Below the pieces are notes generated by a model that was not told the DNA's origin, searched no databases, and worked only from the letters and a program-made list of their open reading frames with translations. A stretch of 64,000 nt of DNA from Bacillota bacterium (GTDB taxonomy: Bacteria; Bacillota; Thermincolia; Thermincolales; UBA2595), in assembly GCA_021847735.1 (NCBI GenBank), contig JAJZQD010000001.1, positions 27,936-91,935 of the forward strand. Direction: 5' to 3'. The stretch's first letter is position 1. Each line of letters begins with the position of its first letter. Shown piece after piece: positions 41,932-51,618 of the stretch. The position numbers and the translations under genes are program-made.

Positions 41932-42627
41932 TTATGGTAATTCCTGTAGGATGGCTACTCCTGAACTGGTTCCAATTCTGGTAGCGCCTGCCTTAATAAA
42001 CTCAATCGCCTGGGCCGTAGTACGAATTCCTCCGGCCGCTTTTACACCTATATCAGGACCTACGGTCTGCCGCATTAAAACAATATCCCGGAGGGTTGCC
42101 CCACCTGAGCTAAAGCCTGTCGAGGTCTTCACAAAATGGGCCCCGGCTGCCTTCACCGTCCTGCACGCCTGCACTTTCTCGTCATCGGTTAACAGGCAGG
42201 CCTCTATAATTACTTTAACTATCACACCTTCGTTAATTTCCCGGACACCTTTGACCACCCCGGCGATGTCATCCCCAACCAGGTCATATCTTCCTTCCTT
42301 GATGGCACCTATCCGGATGACCATATCAATTTCCCCGGCTCCCTGGAGAACGGCAAGCCTGGCCTCATGTATTTTGGTCTCCGGGGCACTGGCACCCAGG
42401 GGAAAACCTGTTACGGTACAAACCCGGATCCCCGTGTTTTTAAGCTTCTCAGTGGCTAGGGGAACAAACACCGGATTAATGCAAACAGAGGCAAACCTCC
42501 ATTGTGCCGCCTCCTCGCAAAGTTTCAAAACAGCACCGGCAGCTGCGTCCGGTTTAAGCAGGGTATGGTCAATATAACGGGCCATAGTCCTTTTATCTAC
42601 CTTCAACTCCCCGTTCTCAAAATCCAT
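41932..42627 (-). CDS. deoC: Deoxyribose-phosphate aldolase
   Basis: This 231-residue class I aldolase splits deoxyribose-5-phosphate to acetaldehyde and glyceraldehyde-3-phosphate. The Schiff-base Lys is in GAHFVKTSTGFSSGGAT, and the proton-relay Lys in IGVKAAGGIRT. MARYIDHTLLKPDA marks the start. It works with cdd nearby in nucleoside salvage. Confidence 0.95.
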   Translation of the reverse strand: MDFENGELKVDKRTMARYIDHTLLKPDAAAGAVLKLCEEAAQWRFASVCINPVFVPLATEKLKNTGIRVCTVTGFPLGASAPETKIHEARLAVLQGAGEIDMVIRIGAIKEGRYDLVGDDIAGVVKGVREINEGVIVKVIIEACLLTDDEKVQACRTVKAAGAHFVKTSTGFSSGGATLRDIVLMRQTVGPDIGVKAAGGIRTTAQAIEFIKAGATRIGTSSGVAILQELP

Positions 42628-42657
42628 GGTTTCCTCCTAGCCCCCATCTACGGCCTT

Positions 42658-42777
42658 TTTATCCCAATTCCAAGACTCCACCTTCTATAAGGTGGAGTTT
42701 CCACTTTTCTGCTTCAGTGGGGGTAGAGTCCCCCCACTGAAGTTTCGATGTTCAGCTTTAGCTGAACGAGTTCACTT
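42658..42777 (+). repeat. 120-bp three-hairpin dispersed element, copy 3
   Basis: Essentially identical to 16648-16767 including flanking ATCCCAATTCC and GAGTTCACT. It lies between deoC and era. A second hairpin (about 42782-42822: GCGGATACACACGGAT-type with T run) follows it. Confidence 0.88.
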
Positions 42778-42862
42778 AGCCGCGGATACACACGGATATT
42801 ATCCGCGTCCATCCGTGGCCTTTTTTATTGTTTTAATTTAGGGAAGAATAAACGCACTAGAG

Positions 42863-43771
42863 TTAATCTTTCAAAATATACCCGAAATCCTTCAGGAAAC
42901 TGTCCTTATTTCTCCAGTCTTTGCGCACTTTTACCCATAAATCCAAATATACCTTGGACCCGAGCAAATTCTCAATTTCTCTCCTGGCCAATTCCCCGAT
43001 TTTCTTTAACAGCTGGCCGCTTTTGCCTACAATAATCCCTTTCTGGGACTCTTTTTCGGTAAAAATTACTGCCCTTACATAAACTACATCGCCTTTTCCG
43101 GGCCTAAGTTCTTCAATTTCGACTGCTATGGCGTGGGGGATCTCTTCCCTGGTCAGGTGAAGCACTTTTTCCCGAATTGTTTCTTTAATAATTGCCGATT
43201 CCGGTTGGTCTGTCTGCATGTCGTCCGGATAGTATTTGGGCCCTTCGGACAACATCCCTGTCAGAGTATCGACCAGAACCTGAACATTTTCCCCTGTTAA
43301 AGCCGACACCGGAATAATGTGTGAAAAATCCATGAGCTGGCGGTATTTTTCAATTAGGGGAAGTAAAACACTGTGTTCCACCAAATCGGTCTTGTTGATG
43401 ACCATTACGACCGGAGTCTTGGTTTGTTTAAGCCGGTCGATTACATACCGGTCTCCCGCTCCGACCTCTTTTTCACCGGCCTCCATCAAAAAAAGAATAA
43501 CATCCACCTCATGCAAAACATTTTCGGCTACTGTCACCATGTATTCACCCAACTTGTGCTTTGGCTTGTGTATGCCCGGTGTATCTATAAAGATTAACTG
43601 GGCCGAAGCGGTCGTTAATACCGCGGTTATTTTGTTCCTGGTTGTCTGCGGTTTGTCTGACATAATGGCCAGTTTCCGCCCAACCATCTGGTTCATCAGG
43701 GTTGATTTCCCCACATTGGGCCTACCCACAAGAGCTATAAACCCCGACCTGAATCCATGAAGTTCGCTCAC
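42863..43771 (-). CDS. era: GTPase Era
   Basis: This 302-residue GTPase has G1 VGRPNVGKSTL, G3 FIDTPGIHKPKH, G4 VINKTDLV and a C-terminal KH domain (KGIIVGKSGQLLKKIGE). It acts in 30S ribosome assembly. It starts with GTG overlapping the cdd stop. Confidence 0.96.
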   Translation of the reverse strand: MSELHGFRSGFIALVGRPNVGKSTLMNQMVGRKLAIMSDKPQTTRNKITAVLTTASAQLIFIDTPGIHKPKHKLGEYMVTVAENVLHEVDVILFLMEAGEKEVGAGDRYVIDRLKQTKTPVVMVINKTDLVEHSVLLPLIEKYRQLMDFSHIIPVSALTGENVQVLVDTLTGMLSEGPKYYPDDMQTDQPESAIIKETIREKVLHLTREEIPHAIAVEIEELRPGKGDVVYVRAVIFTEKESQKGIIVGKSGQLLKKIGELARREIENLLGSKVYLDLWVKVRKDWRNKDSFLKDFGYILKD

Positions 43772-44196
43772 ACACCCGCCCCCTTGCCCATGATTTCTGC
43801 AGTAAAACCGCCCGGCAGCAGTTCGTCTATAGTATTTATAATATATTCACCCCGGTTATTGGCCTGAATAACAAACACGTCCCTGCCGAACTCGGCAATT
43901 ACCTGGCGGCATGCCCCACACGGGGAGCAAAACCGGTCGGTATCAGCAAATATCGCTACCGCCCGAATCTGTCTGTTCCCTTCCGACACTGCCTTAAATA
44001 ATGCCGTTCTCTCCGCACAATTGCTTAGCCCGTACGAGATATTTTCCACATTGCATCCCGAATAAATCTCGCTGTCATTAATGAGCACGGCGGCCCCTAC
44101 CGGGAAATTGGAATAAGGCGCGTACGCCTGCTCCCTGGCCAGGCGTGCAGCATCTATCAACCTGTTCACTTCACTTTTCGTTAGATTATCTGCCAT
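43768..44196 (-). CDS. cdd: Cytidine deaminase
   Basis: This 142-residue tetrameric-type cytidine deaminase has GCNVENISYGLSNCAERTAL with the catalytic Glu and zinc Cys, and PCGACRQVIAEF. It salvages cytidine and deoxycytidine. Its 3' end overlaps era by 4 bp. Confidence 0.95.
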   Translation of the reverse strand: MADNLTKSEVNRLIDAARLAREQAYAPYSNFPVGAAVLINDSEIYSGCNVENISYGLSNCAERTALFKAVSEGNRQIRAVAIFADTDRFCSPCGACRQVIAEFGRDVFVIQANNRGEYIINTIDELLPGGFTAEIMGKGAGV

Positions 44197-44213
44197 TCAT
44201 CCACCTTCTCACA

Positions 44214-45251
44214 CTAATAATATTCCACCTTCGTTTTTTTTGGCACCACTTCAATCCAGGTTTGCCCGGGGTTAAGCTTAAGCACCTCACCGTTTTCACC
44301 GTAAAAAATGGTCTGGGCCCGTACATCCCCTTTTGACCAGGTTCCGTTATATGCTTTGCCCCCGGTAAACAAAACAGCCCTGCCGCGGCCTACCATCGAA
44401 ATATCCCTGCGGCCTTCATTATCTATTATTGTAGTATCTACATACTGGACAATGATATTACTTCCGGTCAGCTGCTCACCGGTAACAGCGTCCCGGTGGG
44501 AGATTCCACCTTCATTCCTAAGGTACAGCTTCCGTTGGGCGTTGAACTCCCAATCTACTACACTAACTCTTAAGGGATAATTAATAATCAACTTATCAGC
44601 GGTTAAACCGCCTATATTCTCTTCACCCTGGCCTAAAAACGCAAGTTCGGGAAGTTTTACACTTTTTTCGTAACCCCTCTTGGCCCCAACCTTTCTCAGT
44701 TTTCTTGTATCTGTATAAAGATTATGCGGAGCCCGGCGTCCCTTGACTCTCCAATATGCCTGGCGGCCAACCCCAAACTCGTCAAGCTGGGCAACCCTTT
44801 CCCGGCGGACCATCTCCTTGGCGGCTTCGCTTCCTCCGCAGTACGCGTACATGGCATTGTACTCAAACATTCGCTCTATGTAGTATGGCCTGGCGCTGCG
44901 GACCGGGCCCAATTCAGCGACATCAGCGTGCAAATAGACGGCCAGAAACCGGGTAATGGCCCCTTCGGCCAGTATTTCATAAACTACATCGGCTTTATCC
45001 AAACCCGACTGGGGCCTGGCGGCGGGGGCATTCTCAATCATAACCGCCAAAGGCCTGCGGCCAATGATGCCTTCAGGCACCATGTCACCGGACAAAGGAC
45101 ATTTCACCCGGTTTTCTTCCGGGTATGACTGCGGGGCCTGAATATTTTCATCTTTGGCCACGCTGCCTTTAGGCCCCAAACCACATCCTGGCAGCACAGC
45201 CAGCATAACCGCCAGCATAACCCCACATACTAGTCTGTAATTGATAAACAT
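44214..45251 (-). CDS. DUF3048 lipoprotein (YerB-like)
   Basis: This 345-residue exported protein has a lipoprotein signal: hydrophobic VCGVMLAVMLAVLPGCG with the lipobox Cys near residue 23. DUF3048 follows with RPLAVMIENAPAARPQSGLD and VRSARPYYIERMFEY. YerB-type proteins are extracytoplasmic with a possible role in peptidoglycan binding; function not settled. It is 17 bp upstream of cdd. Confidence 0.88.
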   Translation of the reverse strand: MFINYRLVCGVMLAVMLAVLPGCGLGPKGSVAKDENIQAPQSYPEENRVKCPLSGDMVPEGIIGRRPLAVMIENAPAARPQSGLDKADVVYEILAEGAITRFLAVYLHADVAELGPVRSARPYYIERMFEYNAMYAYCGGSEAAKEMVRRERVAQLDEFGVGRQAYWRVKGRRAPHNLYTDTRKLRKVGAKRGYEKSVKLPELAFLGQGEENIGGLTADKLIINYPLRVSVVDWEFNAQRKLYLRNEGGISHRDAVTGEQLTGSNIIVQYVDTTIIDNEGRRDISMVGRGRAVLFTGGKAYNGTWSKGDVRAQTIFYGENGEVLKLNPGQTWIEVVPKKTKVEYY

Positions 45252-45275
45252 ATTTTCACCACTTCAAAAGTTATT

Positions 45276-45313
45276 AAAAGCATCCATGTCCCGAAAAGGC
45301 CATTAGATGCTTT
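45276..45313 (-). terminator. Terminator after ybeY
   Basis: On the minus strand AAAGCATC...GATGCTTTT with an inner TGGCC-type stem forms a hairpin 8 bp after the ybeY stop. Confidence 0.65.
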
Positions 45314-45320
45314 ATAAATC

Positions 45321-45788
45321 CTACCGGGCAATATTAAGCGCCAAGAGAACCTGTTCCTCCTTTTGTCTCATCAATTGGCGGCTGTCCTCACTGTCATGAT
45401 CGTATCCCATAAGGTGAAATATGCCATGAGAAGTCAGGTACGCCATCTCCCGGGTAAGGGAATGTCCATATTCTTCGGCCTGGCGCACGGCCGTTTCCAT
45501 CGATATGATAATGTCCCCCAGGACATTGTCCTCATCACCCTGCAAAGGGGGTTCCTCTCCCGTCGATTCTGCCATGGGGAAGGAAAGGACGTCAGTGGGC
45601 CTGTCCATTTTACGGAATTTAAAATTAAGCTCCCTGATATATTCGTCATCCACCAAGGCAATACTTACTTCGGGGTCTTCTTTGCTGCAATCTGTCCCCA
45701 AAGCAGTTTGTACCACCAGAGTGAGGGTATCAAGTAGCCTGTTGTCCACTTTCACTTTTTCCTGAAGGTTGTTTACGTATACCGGCAT
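45321..45788 (-). CDS. ybeY: Endoribonuclease YbeY
   Basis: This 155-residue metalloprotein has the zinc motif HGIFHLMGYDHDSED. It takes part in 16S rRNA 3'-end maturation and ribosome quality control. The ATG at 45788 overlaps the end of pgpH by 59 bp, with GGAGAAAAG upstream. Confidence 0.95.
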   Translation of the reverse strand: MPVYVNNLQEKVKVDNRLLDTLTLVVQTALGTDCSKEDPEVSIALVDDEYIRELNFKFRKMDRPTDVLSFPMAESTGEEPPLQGDEDNVLGDIIISMETAVRQAEEYGHSLTREMAYLTSHGIFHLMGYDHDSEDSRQLMRQKEEQVLLALNIAR

Positions 45789-47931
45789 CCCTGGCTTTTC
45801 TCCTTTCGATTTCCTTAATCACCGTTTCGGGGTATTCAACCCTCGTATGGAATATCCCTGACAACACCCGCACAAAAGCTAATGCAATGGTATCCAGGTC
45901 TTTAAAGGTAAGGTTACATTCATCCAGTTGGCCGTCCTGGAGTTTATCCTTGATTACCCTGCGAACAAGCCCCTCTATCCTACCGGGTGTCGGTTTCTGT
46001 AAGGCCCGGACGGCGGCTTCGACAGAATCAGCCATCATTACAAGGGCCGCCTCTTTAGTCTGTGGTTTGGGCCCCTCGTACCTGAAGTCCTCTTCGTTAA
46101 CTCCTCTTTCGTTTTTCTCGTTATCCAGGGCGCAGTAGAAAAAGAAGCTGACCAGGCTCGTGCCGTGGTGCTGTTCAATAATATCCAGGATAGGCTTCGG
46201 CAGTTTTTGTTCGCGGGCCATTTCAGTGCCGTCTTTGGTATGGGAAGTAATAATCAGCGTGCTGAGGTTCGGTGTTATTTTGTCATGGGGATTTTCGGAG
46301 GTCAGTTGGTTCTCTATAAAGAAATAAGCCCTCCGCAATTTTCCGATATCGTGATAATAGGAACCTACCCTGACGAGCAGAGAATCACCGCCGACCGCGT
46401 CCGCCGCGGCCTCTGCCAGGTTGCCTACAATAATGCTGTGGTGATAGGTGCCTGGGGCTTCCATAAGTAGTCTTTTCAAAAGAGGCTGCCCGGGATTGGC
46501 CAGTTCCAGAAGTTTAACCGAAGATGTAATCCCGAAAGCGCTTTCCAGATATGGGAGGACACCGATAGTTAATATCGCGGAAAATATACCGTTTAAAAGG
46601 CCAACCACTGCCCCCACGGCAAGGGCCGTGGAGTTTACACCCCTGGTTACCAGTTCCACAGACACTATTGCCAGGATATTGGCCGAACTGATATACACGA
46701 GGCCGGCTTTAGCCAAGTCGGAACGCTGACTCAGTTTTGACACACTGTACACCCCAACCACGCCGGATATCAACCCGACGAGGGCAAAACGCAATTCGTT
46801 ACCGGTGATTACCCCAACCATTCCGCTGAGAACAGCAGTAACCAGTAACGCCAGTTTTGTATCCAGGAGAATAGCCAAGAGCATACTGGCCGCGGCCATA
46901 GGAATTAAATATCCCAACATCGCCGACCATTCGGGCTTAATTTCAATGGAAATTACTGTTTTAGCCAGGGACAAGGCAGATATCACAATTAAGGAAATCA
47001 GCACAAGATAATTTTCATTTCCGTAAATGTCTTTCCTGTGCTGGAAAAGGTAAATCATCACCACGGTCATCCCTAATCCGACCAGAATTGCTATTCCCAA
47101 AACCGCGCTGACAGGCACCGGCGCCTTTAGCAAACCCAGGGCTTCCAGTTTCTGGATGTGGTCAGGGGTGGCAATATCCCCCTCACCTATAATCTTTTCC
47201 CCTCTCTGCACGGCCACCCTCACCGGGGCAACCGCTTCCATGGCAGCTTCAATTTTCTTTTCCGTGGCTTCAGAATTGTAAAGGAAGTTAGGCTCCAAAT
47301 AATTATCAATGAGGGCGCCCATAAATACCTTAGCATCTTTAGGGATACTCAAGGCCGCCACATCTTCTTCCTTAAGGGAAGTTTTTATTTTATCAAGATT
47401 CTCTTCGGAAATACCCTTGTTCATTTCTCTGGATACAATTTCCCTTGTTTTTACATCGATGTTCTGAACGGTCGCGCTGTCATATTTGACCAAGCTGATA
47501 TATACCCCTTCAGGCAGTGAAAAGGGGATATCTTTTTTCAGTTGGTTTACCTTGTCCGGCTGGGCCAATTCAGTATTGCCACTGACAGCTTTGACTTTGT
47601 TCATCACTGCGGTTAGGTTTTTTATCACCTGTTCCAGGGCCCCGCTGTTCTCATCATGTACTTTGTTTATGGCTTCTCCCGCTCTGCGCTTGGCTTCAGC
47701 GGTTTTAATCCGGTCTTCGAACTCGATCGTTCTGAAAGCCTTTACAGTTTTCGGTGAAGGTTGTCCAGCTTTAATATCAAGCCTTTCGGGTACGAAATTC
47801 AAAGAAAGTATCGTAGTTGTGAGGATAAAAAACCCGAACCCGATCATCAGCCGCCTTGTAGTAGTATTTCGCAAAGCCGGAAAAACCTTTTCCCGGAACA
47901 AAGCCATGAGCTGTTTTAATATGGGTGCCAT
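45730..47931 (-). CDS. pgpH: 7TM-HD cyclic-di-AMP phosphodiesterase-type protein PgpH
   Basis: This 733-residue protein has an N-terminal helix, an extracytoplasmic region (about 45-280), seven membrane helices (about 285-480) and a C-terminal HD domain (YHHSIIVGNLAEAAADAV and SYYHDIGKL). The family degrades c-di-AMP. It sits between phoH and ybeY, its standard place in Bacillota. Confidence 0.94.
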   Translation of the reverse strand: MAPILKQLMALFREKVFPALRNTTTRRLMIGFGFFILTTTILSLNFVPERLDIKAGQPSPKTVKAFRTIEFEDRIKTAEAKRRAGEAINKVHDENSGALEQVIKNLTAVMNKVKAVSGNTELAQPDKVNQLKKDIPFSLPEGVYISLVKYDSATVQNIDVKTREIVSREMNKGISEENLDKIKTSLKEEDVAALSIPKDAKVFMGALIDNYLEPNFLYNSEATEKKIEAAMEAVAPVRVAVQRGEKIIGEGDIATPDHIQKLEALGLLKAPVPVSAVLGIAILVGLGMTVVMIYLFQHRKDIYGNENYLVLISLIVISALSLAKTVISIEIKPEWSAMLGYLIPMAAASMLLAILLDTKLALLVTAVLSGMVGVITGNELRFALVGLISGVVGVYSVSKLSQRSDLAKAGLVYISSANILAIVSVELVTRGVNSTALAVGAVVGLLNGIFSAILTIGVLPYLESAFGITSSVKLLELANPGQPLLKRLLMEAPGTYHHSIIVGNLAEAAADAVGGDSLLVRVGSYYHDIGKLRRAYFFIENQLTSENPHDKITPNLSTLIITSHTKDGTEMAREQKLPKPILDIIEQHHGTSLVSFFFYCALDNEKNERGVNEEDFRYEGPKPQTKEAALVMMADSVEAAVRALQKPTPGRIEGLVRRVIKDKLQDGQLDECNLTFKDLDTIALAFVRVLSGIFHTRVEYPETVIKEIERRKARDAGIRKQPSGKSESGQQAT

Positions 47932-47947
47932 TTATGTCACTCCCAAT

Positions 47948-48946
47948 TTAATGTTCCTTATCCTTGCTCGCTTTCTCATAGGCGGTTATTATCCGCTGAA
48001 CCAACTGATGCCTCATCACATCTTCACCGCCCAGATACTGAAAAGATATCCCTTCGATTCCCAGGAGAGTCTTCTGGGCTTCCAACAGCCCGGAAAACTG
48101 GCCCTTGGGCAGATCAACCTGGGTGACATCACCCGTAATAACGGCCTTGGAACCGAATCCCAACCGCGTAAGAAACATCTTCATCTGTTCCGGGGTGGTG
48201 TTTTGCGCCTCATCTAATATAATAAATGCGTCGTCGAGGGTTCTTCCCCTCATGTAAGCAAGAGGCGCTATCTCAATAATGTTTTTCTCCAGCAGCTTCT
48301 GGGTTTTATCTGTTCCAAGAATGTCGTACAAACTGTCATACAAAGGGCGAAGGTACGGATTAACTTTTTCCTGTAAATCACCGGGCAGGAAACCCAGTTT
48401 TTCCCCCGCTTCAACGGCGGGCCTTGTGATAATCAGGCGGTTTATAGTCTTCTCCTTCAGAGCCTTGGCCGCCATAGCCACAGCCAGATAAGTTTTACCG
48501 GTCCCGGCAGGACCGATGCCAAAAGCGATATCGTGATTCAGAATGGCTTCAACATACCTCTTCTGCCCGTGGGTTTTCGGCTTAACCAGTTTACCCCGGA
48601 AGGTAATAATAACAACATCGGTGGCCAATTCCCTGATTTTCTCTCCGTGGCCGTCCTTGACCAGCTTTATTGTGTACTGAACCTCTCTGGGAGTAACCTG
48701 GTTTCCCAGAGCGCTAAGCTCGCTTAATTGGGCAAGAGCCATAGCCGCCTGCTCCACATAGTCCTTCTTTCCGCAAACGACCAGGCTGTCATCCCTGACA
48801 ACAATATTTACATTAAAGTCCTTTTCTATCAGGTGGAGGTTTTCATCATGATGTCCGAAAACATTGATCGTATCTTTAAGTTCCTCTAGCGGTATTCTTT
48901 TTTCGGTTTTAGTAATCAACAGGTCTGTGCCTCCCTGGTTCAACAT
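47948..48946 (-). CDS. phoH: PhoH-like ATPase
   Basis: This 332-residue protein has a KH-like N-terminus and the P-loop GIGPAGTGKTYLAVAMA with Walker B DAFIILDEAQNTTPEQ. It is associated with RNA metabolism. ATG 48946 lacks a ribosome-binding site, while GGGAGG lies in the frame before TTG 48919, so the true protein may be 9 residues shorter. Confidence 0.93.
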   Translation of the reverse strand: MLNQGGTDLLITKTEKRIPLEELKDTINVFGHHDENLHLIEKDFNVNIVVRDDSLVVCGKKDYVEQAAMALAQLSELSALGNQVTPREVQYTIKLVKDGHGEKIRELATDVVIITFRGKLVKPKTHGQKRYVEAILNHDIAFGIGPAGTGKTYLAVAMAAKALKEKTINRLIITRPAVEAGEKLGFLPGDLQEKVNPYLRPLYDSLYDILGTDKTQKLLEKNIIEIAPLAYMRGRTLDDAFIILDEAQNTTPEQMKMFLTRLGFGSKAVITGDVTQVDLPKGQFSGLLEAQKTLLGIEGISFQYLGGEDVMRHQLVQRIITAYEKASKDKEH

Positions 48947-48989
48947 AAATGTTATAGCTAATTTTCCGGTCTCTTTGGTTACGGGTTTT

Positions 48990-50240
48990 TCAATGTTTGA
49001 AATCTTCCGGCTTAATTGGCTCTACACGTCCGATTTCCTCGAGGGTTTCCAGAATTACTTTAACCCTGATGACACTCCCGCCGCGGTCCTGGATTTCTTC
49101 CGAGCTTTCTCTCAAAATCTTGGCATCGGTGGGTACTTTTGACCTGGCAATTGCTAGGGCTTGTTGGCTTGCATTTGATTTTGCCCTAGATACACCTATT
49201 ATATCACGGTATTTCTCAACTTCATAATAAATCGTTGTAACTATTTCGACAGGAATGCGAATATTCCTCCATTCCGGGGGCTTTTTGACATCCATGCCTG
49301 TTACAAAATCGCGGTACGGCGGTGTTTTCGGGCCCTTTAGGATCAGTTCCTTGCCAAAGACCCGAAGCCCCAGCACTTCTGTCTGCCTGCCTGTGCGCTT
49401 GGTTCCCATGTCGACAAGGCGCCCTTCACCATAACCGTCATACCAGACTTTGGCCCGCACAATCCCCCTTGCCCTGACAAACTTGATGGGGTCAGGCAAA
49501 ATGGTATTTTCCGGCTTTTCGCCGCCCTGCTGTTCATCAGGTTTGGGTTCCGGCCTAATAACACCTGTAATCAGAGTGTCACCCTTCTTGACCATATCGC
49601 CTTCAATTACTGCCGGTTTCCCGCAAAGAACCAACAATTCTTTAATTAATCCTTCCTTTTCAGCCACCACATTGGCCGGCGAATTGTCAGCAGGGGGAAG
49701 GATAACCTTTTCTGCTATCTCAATTACTGCTTTGGTCCCGGTTATTTCTACCCCCACCCAGGATACTTGCGGAATTTCATTTTTGATATACTTTTCAATC
49801 CCGTCCTTGTCAAGACCTATCTTGAGGGTGCCCATTGCCAGCCCGGCGTCTTCAGCGACACGAATGACAACCTCCGCGGGAAGATTTTTGTTTCCTTTGA
49901 CATCAACGAACCATATGAAAGAAGACATCAGGTAGACCAAAAGCACTGACATGATGGCCCCGGCCGGGAGCAGTTTTCTTTTTTTGAGCCGGGCTATACT
50001 GAAGGGAAGCCCGCCCTTACCGGTTATCCTAAAACTGCTTTTAGTCCTCCGGGCTATGTGCCGTAAAGCCTTAAAACCATTTAGCCTCAACTTCACTGTC
50101 ACTCTGTCGGGGTCGACCCATCTCACATCCCAGAGATAGAGCCCCCGGCTTACTGCCATATTTATGAGTTTTTCCAGGCTTTTACCCTCCACGATAAGGG
50201 AAACATAACCTGTCAGAAACGACCATAACCGTATAAGCAC
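48990..50240 (-). CDS. yqfD: Sporulation protein YqfD
   Basis: This 416-residue protein has one membrane helix (about 90-112, AGAIMSVLLVYLMSSFIWFV) and a long extracytoplasmic part. YqfD is needed for efficient sporulation (stage IV). It starts with GTG 50240 and follows yqfC by 30 bp. Confidence 0.92.
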   Translation of the reverse strand: MLIRLWSFLTGYVSLIVEGKSLEKLINMAVSRGLYLWDVRWVDPDRVTVKLRLNGFKALRHIARRTKSSFRITGKGGLPFSIARLKKRKLLPAGAIMSVLLVYLMSSFIWFVDVKGNKNLPAEVVIRVAEDAGLAMGTLKIGLDKDGIEKYIKNEIPQVSWVGVEITGTKAVIEIAEKVILPPADNSPANVVAEKEGLIKELLVLCGKPAVIEGDMVKKGDTLITGVIRPEPKPDEQQGGEKPENTILPDPIKFVRARGIVRAKVWYDGYGEGRLVDMGTKRTGRQTEVLGLRVFGKELILKGPKTPPYRDFVTGMDVKKPPEWRNIRIPVEIVTTIYYEVEKYRDIIGVSRAKSNASQQALAIARSKVPTDAKILRESSEEIQDRGGSVIRVKVILETLEEIGRVEPIKPEDFKH

Positions 50241-50270
50241 CCTTCCAATTCCTCCTAACTTTCCGGCAGA

Positions 50271-50561
50271 CTACAGACCGCTTCTGAAAGACACGGACTT
50301 AACCTTGCCTTCCACGAGAATTTCATCAGGCAGAATATTCTTCAGCACTAAATCCAAACCCGTAACTTCAAGTTCTCCCAGAGTCGTATCCACCCTTACC
50401 AGTTCCGGCGTGTAAACCAATATTCCCCGGTGGTTTTCAATACCGACCTGGACATCACCGATTAAAACCACCTTGGGTAAATCCATCATTAAATCCCTTG
50501 GTATATCGAGAAAATTGGCAACCTGCTGCTGAAAATGTTTTTTGCGGCCCTTCCAGGACAT
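50271..50561 (-). CDS. yqfC: Sporulation protein YqfC
   Basis: This 96-residue protein (FLDIPRDLMMDLPKVVLIGD, NHRGILVYTPELVRV) is YqfC, a small sporulation protein of the YabP/YqfC family. It is the first gene of the yqfC-yqfD-phoH-pgpH-ybeY operon and supports the view that the organism forms spores. Confidence 0.93.
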   Translation of the reverse strand: MSWKGRKKHFQQQVANFLDIPRDLMMDLPKVVLIGDVQVGIENHRGILVYTPELVRVDTTLGELEVTGLDLVLKNILPDEILVEGKVKSVSFRSGL

Positions 50562-50628
50562 AATACCCCTCCTTGTCTAATACCTAAATTTATGCTTTCA
50601 TTGGGACAAAAATGCCTGTAGGCACACA

Positions 50629-50666
50629 AGGAAAGGGCAGGCATATTCCTCCGAGCGAGCAACAAC
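50629..50666. repeat. GC-rich palindromic dispersed repeat, copy C (half)
   Basis: Only one arm is present: the reverse complement contains GTTGTTGCTCGCTCGGAGGA and then TATGCCTGCCCTTTCC. It lies between yqfC and the TPM gene. Confidence 0.7.
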
Positions 50667-50703
50667 TTATAATGTGAGGGAAAAACATTTTAAAATTAGG
50701 TAA

Positions 50704-50736
50704 GAAAAAACTCAGGCTTCAAAAACGCCTGAGTCC
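50704..50736 (-). terminator. Terminator of the lemA-TPM operon
   Basis: On the minus strand ACTCAGGCGTTTTTGAAGCC continues into TGAGTTTTTTC, a stem with T run 16 bp after the TPM stop. Confidence 0.85.
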
Positions 50737-50751
50737 TTCATGCCTACTTCC

Positions 50752-51618
50752 TTAGCCGCTGGCTCCGCCGCCTCCCGACGAACCTCCTCCGAAGTCGCCG
50801 CCGCCGAAGCCGCCGCCTGAATCACCGCCGCCAAAGCCGCCACCTCCGAAGAAACCGCCTCCGCCAATACCGCCGCCAAAGCCGCCAAAATCGTCGTCAT
50901 CCCGCCGCCCATTACGCCGGCGCTTACGGGTAATAACGCCAAATATGGAGAGAATGACAATGGCAATAATCAACCCGGCGAAGGGTGCTGACCCGGATTG
51001 TCTCGGGCGGGTTCCGTAATTTTGCGGAACCGGAGTGTAATTACCGTCAAGAGCAATGTTATATTCCTTGGCAACCTGGGCCGCAGTAGCCAGGTAACCC
51101 TGCAGGACCCCTTCACTGTACTTCTGCTGTTCCCAACGCGGCAGGATGTAATTATCCCGGATACGGCCCGCCATACCATCAGGGATAGCCCCTTCCAGAC
51201 CGTACCCGACTTCAATCCGGAGACGGCCGGATTTCCCGGCTAGCATGTTTTCCTTATTAATCAACAACAAAAGCCCGCTGTTTTTCTCTTTGTCTCCTAA
51301 CCCCCAGGACCTGAACAGGGTATTTGCATAATCCTCAATTGTAGAATCTCCAAGTGAATCAACAGTTACAACCACCACCTGGGCTTTTGTTTTTTCATCC
51401 AGTTCGCGGCCCAGGCTGCTCATCTTGGCAACATCCTGCGGGTCAAGGATTTTCGCGTAGTCAAAGACGTAATTAAATTCAGACCGGTCCGGTTTCGGCG
51501 GCACCTGTGGTTCAGCAGATGCCGCCGGGATTAAGCCCATAATCAGAAGTAAAACCAGACCCATCACCAGTATACTTTTATTAATCTTACGCACAGATTT
51601 CACCCGCCTACTTGCCAA
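50752..51618 (-). CDS. TPM domain protein (YgcG-like) with Gly-rich tail
   Basis: This 288-residue protein has a signal peptide (ILVMGLVLLLIMGLIPAASA), a TPM domain (VVVVTVDSLGDSTIEDYANT, LRIEVGYGLEGAIPDG), one membrane helix (FAGLIIAIVILSIFGVI) and a C-terminal stretch of mostly Gly, Phe and Ser. Such proteins are usually encoded with LemA, as here (11 bp overlap). Function is uncertain; a role in membrane or envelope quality is proposed. Confidence 0.9.
   Translation of the reverse strand: MASRRVKSVRKINKSILVMGLVLLLIMGLIPAASAEPQVPPKPDRSEFNYVFDYAKILDPQDVAKMSSLGRELDEKTKAQVVVVTVDSLGDSTIEDYANTLFRSWGLGDKEKNSGLLLLINKENMLAGKSGRLRIEVGYGLEGAIPDGMAGRIRDNYILPRWEQQKYSEGVLQGYLATAAQVAKEYNIALDGNYTPVPQNYGTRPRQSGSAPFAGLIIAIVILSIFGVITRKRRRNGRRDDDDFGGFGGGIGGGGFFGGGGFGGGDSGGGFGGGDFGGGSSGGGGASG

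Noticed and set aside
42782..42822. Terminator of era or deoC
   Set aside because: The T run is on the plus strand while all neighbouring genes are on the minus strand. It is more likely a repeat-type hairpin.
50712..50966. Ala-rich protein opposite the TPM gene tail
   Set aside because: It is the shadow of the Gly-rich C-terminus in another frame.
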